Source: Candidatus Methanophagaceae archaeon
Lineage (GTDB): Archaea; Halobacteriota; Syntropharchaeia; Alkanophagales; Methanospirareceae
Direction of reading: 5' to 3'
DNA length: 6,477 nt
NCBI GenBank assembly: GCA_013374505.1
Contig: QENJ01000111.1
Location: 1 to 6,477, forward strand
The number at the start of each line of letters is the position of its first letter. Position 1 is the first letter of the stretch. The translations under genes and the position numbers were made by a program. Below are positions 5,486 to 6,477 of the stretch, piece after piece. The notes under the pieces are model-generated. The model saw nothing but the letters and a program-made list of their open reading frames with translations, searched no databases and had not been told where the DNA came from.

Positions 5486-5617
5486 GGGGTTGGTTCTAAC
5501 TTCGGCCACTAATTTTACAATACCAGTTCAGGAAAACGCAACCAAGTGAATTCATAGCATTTATTGGGATATTGAGTCGGGTCACGAAGCAAGGTGGCCG
5601 AAGTTAGAACCAACCCC
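5486..5617. repeat. Inverted REP pair (REPIN-like), 24-bp arms
   Basis: A 24-bp sequence beginning GGGGTTGGTTCTAACTTCGG at 5486-5509 recurs as its exact complement at 5594-5617, separated by 84 bp. T runs lie on both outer sides (5479-5484 and 5619-5624). Two identical inverted arms about 130 bp end to end is the layout of a REP doublet moved by a REP-associated tyrosine transposase; none is encoded in this window. The right arm is read as protein (RGLVLTSAT) by the small gene overlapping it. Confidence 0.7.
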
Positions 5618-5742
5618 CTTTTTTCTATTTGCCTCACTATCGCCTTGTACTCCTTAAGATAATAATTCTCTGGGTTTTCTCTAATAGCCTTGTCGAAATC
5701 TATGTCTTGGTTAGGTGTAGAGTACCTCGCTAATAATTCCAT
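5515..5742 (-). CDS. Small protein of unknown function, C-terminal half derived from a REP pair
   Basis: The 75-residue frame has a strong start: AGGAGG at 5747-5752 lies four bases before the ATG at 5740-5742. The first ~42 residues (ELLARYSTPNQDIDFDKAIR, then ENPENYYLKEYKAIVRQIEK) are charged and probably helical. From residue ~43 (RGLVLTSATLL) the frame runs through the inner side of a REP inverted pair, continues across its 84-bp loop, and stops at 5515-5517. The original C-terminus was therefore probably replaced or truncated when the REP pair arrived. I do not recognise the family. The product is not membrane-bound as far as I can see. A minus-strand terminator lies about 95 bp downstream. 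Confidence 0.55.
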   Translation of the reverse strand: MELLARYSTPNQDIDFDKAIRENPENYYLKEYKAIVRQIEKRGLVLTSATLLRDPTQYPNKCYEFTWLRFPELVL

Positions 5743-5756
5743 TAAGCCTCCTCATT

Positions 5757-5936
5757 CATGGAAAGGCAGCGGGAGGACAAGCCAGGGTCAAGAACCACAT
5801 TCGGGAAATCCGACCGTGTGGGATCGCAGGGAGGCTTGCGGAAACGTGGATTATGGAGGAGGCTAAACGGGCACGGAAAGCGGAAACGCCGAAACAGCCA
5901 AGCCGACACCTAACCCGTATTTCGCACTTTGAAAAA
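5757..5936 (+). pseudogene. Possible remnant of an unidentified gene (GC-rich, basic)
   Basis: This plus-strand frame reads HGKAAGGQARVKNHIREIRP, then CGIAGRLAETWIMEEAKRAR, KAETPKQP and SRHLTRISHF. Its charge pattern looks like real protein, and the segment is clearly more GC-rich than its neighbours. The antisense frame (5756-5941) is cysteine- and proline-laden and looks like a shadow. No ribosome binding site or proper start is visible. The left end collides with the start region of the minus-strand gene at 5742, and the right end runs antisense into the transposase. I do not recognise the family; it may be a short imported piece rather than a gene. Confidence 0.3.
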
Positions 5937-5997
5937 AACAACAGTATTTTTAGATGGTTATGGATACAGCCTCTACAGCCTCGCCTTACTTTTTTGA

Positions 5998-6477
5998 TCA
6001 GGCAAGGTTGCGACTTACTGGCAGGCGTTGATAGTCGATGTCAAGTTTGTCGTAAACCTCCTTGTGGATTCCTTCGGGAATGCCGGGCTTTCTGATGTTG
6101 ATGACTGTGCCGTTGGTAGTCGGCAACTGGATCGTCGAATAAGCATGTGATCTGACGATTCGTTTGATTGTTGCCCACCGTAAATGGTTCCCTTGTACTC
6201 GCAATATAGATTCTACTGAATGAAGCAGGTGATAGGCGAGAATCGATATGAATATATGACCATCGACGCGATCTTCTTTGTGATGCCGGTTTGGGCGTAA
6301 GCCCAAATATGATTTTAAATCCCTGAATGCGTTTTCGATACGGGTCAGCATCACGTAAAGCTTCCAGATTTCACTGGCGTCCAGGTTGGTTCGATTCGTC
6401 TTCAACAGGCAATTCCCATCCATGCCTTCTTCTTTTTCCCGTATCTCATCAATCGGAGCGTAGCTCAGTAATGGCTC
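5998..6477 (-). CDS. IS1634/IS4-superfamily transposase, C-terminal 159 residues, cut by the right edge
   Basis: The frame is open to base 6477, so the ATG at 6421-6423 is internal. The visible part begins EPLLSYAPIDEIREKEEG and goes on to GNCLLKTNRTNLDASEIWKL, YVMLTRIENAFRDLKSYLGL, RPNRHHKEDRVDGHIFISIL and AYHLLHSVESILRVQGNHL. The Y-x2-L-T-R-I-E-x6-K stretch corresponds to the Y-(2)R-(3)E-(6)K signature region of IS4-superfamily DDE transposases and holds the catalytic glutamate. RVDGHIFISILAYHLLH is typical of the IS1634 branch. The two aspartates lie outside the window. The C-terminus ends at TGA 5998-6000. I could not identify the left inverted end of this IS with confidence between 5900 and 5997. 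Confidence 0.85.
   Translation of the reverse strand, partial: EPLLSYAPIDEIREKEEGMDGNCLLKTNRTNLDASEIWKLYVMLTRIENAFRDLKSYLGLRPNRHHKEDRVDGHIFISILAYHLLHSVESILRVQGNHLRWATIKRIVRSHAYSTIQLPTTNGTVINIRKPGIPEGIHKEVYDKLDIDYQRLPVSRNLA

Noticed and set aside
5756..5941. Minus-strand frame of 61 residues
   Set aside because: Rich in Cys/Pro/Ser, no start signal, and antisense to a more protein-like frame.

Overview
The window reads as a decaying accessory island. Every protein-coding stretch except a few small genes is broken, fused or cut, and most of the remaining DNA belongs to mobile elements. It contains restriction-modification fragments, a polymorphic-toxin (RHS) remnant with a neighbouring small membrane protein, two insertion-sequence transposases, REP-like palindromes and three short palindrome-ended insertions. 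The base composition is moderately AT-rich, with a few GC-rich patches. Element density, REP hairpins and the style of the RHS core suggest a Gram-negative bacterium with an IS-rich genome. A sulfate-reducing Desulfobacterota is a plausible but weakly supported guess.

Positions 1-1321 hold pieces of restriction-modification genes. An internal piece of a large Eco57I-type (type IIG-like) methylase/nuclease runs rightward off the left edge. The N-terminal piece of the same kind of protein faces it on the minus strand, and the two meet end to end near 565-575, as expected after an inversion inside one gene. Next, at 986-1321, is an in-frame chimera: the first ~65 residues match the N-terminus of a second Eco57I-like enzyme, and the rest looks like the C-terminal tail of an ORF6N-type phage/antirepressor protein.

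Positions 1408-3252 are a complete-looking ISNCY/IS1202-type insertion sequence. It has 15-bp perfect inverted ends, flanking TAATTA copies and an intact 489-residue DDE transposase with its own ribosome binding site. It is followed by a REP-like hairpin and about 300 bp in which no gene is recognised.

Positions 3609-5302, read on the minus strand, hold the main find: the last ~224 residues of an RHS-family toxin (core end plus a glycine-rich C-terminal tip), followed 18 bp downstream by an intact 75-residue two-helix membrane protein that may be its immunity partner. The RHS coding sequence is split by three unrelated short elements of 303, 337 and 109 bp. Each has inverted-repeat ends and is flanked by a direct repeat (7, 5 and 13 bp). 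Removing each element and one repeat copy restores the RHS reading frame residue by residue. One further single-base frameshift lies at a G run in the tip.

Positions 5303-6477 hold a GC-rich patch, a minus-strand terminator-like hairpin, a REP-type inverted pair that forms the end of a small unknown gene, a GC-rich protein-like remnant on the plus strand, and the C-terminal part of an IS1634/IS4-superfamily transposase cut by the right edge.
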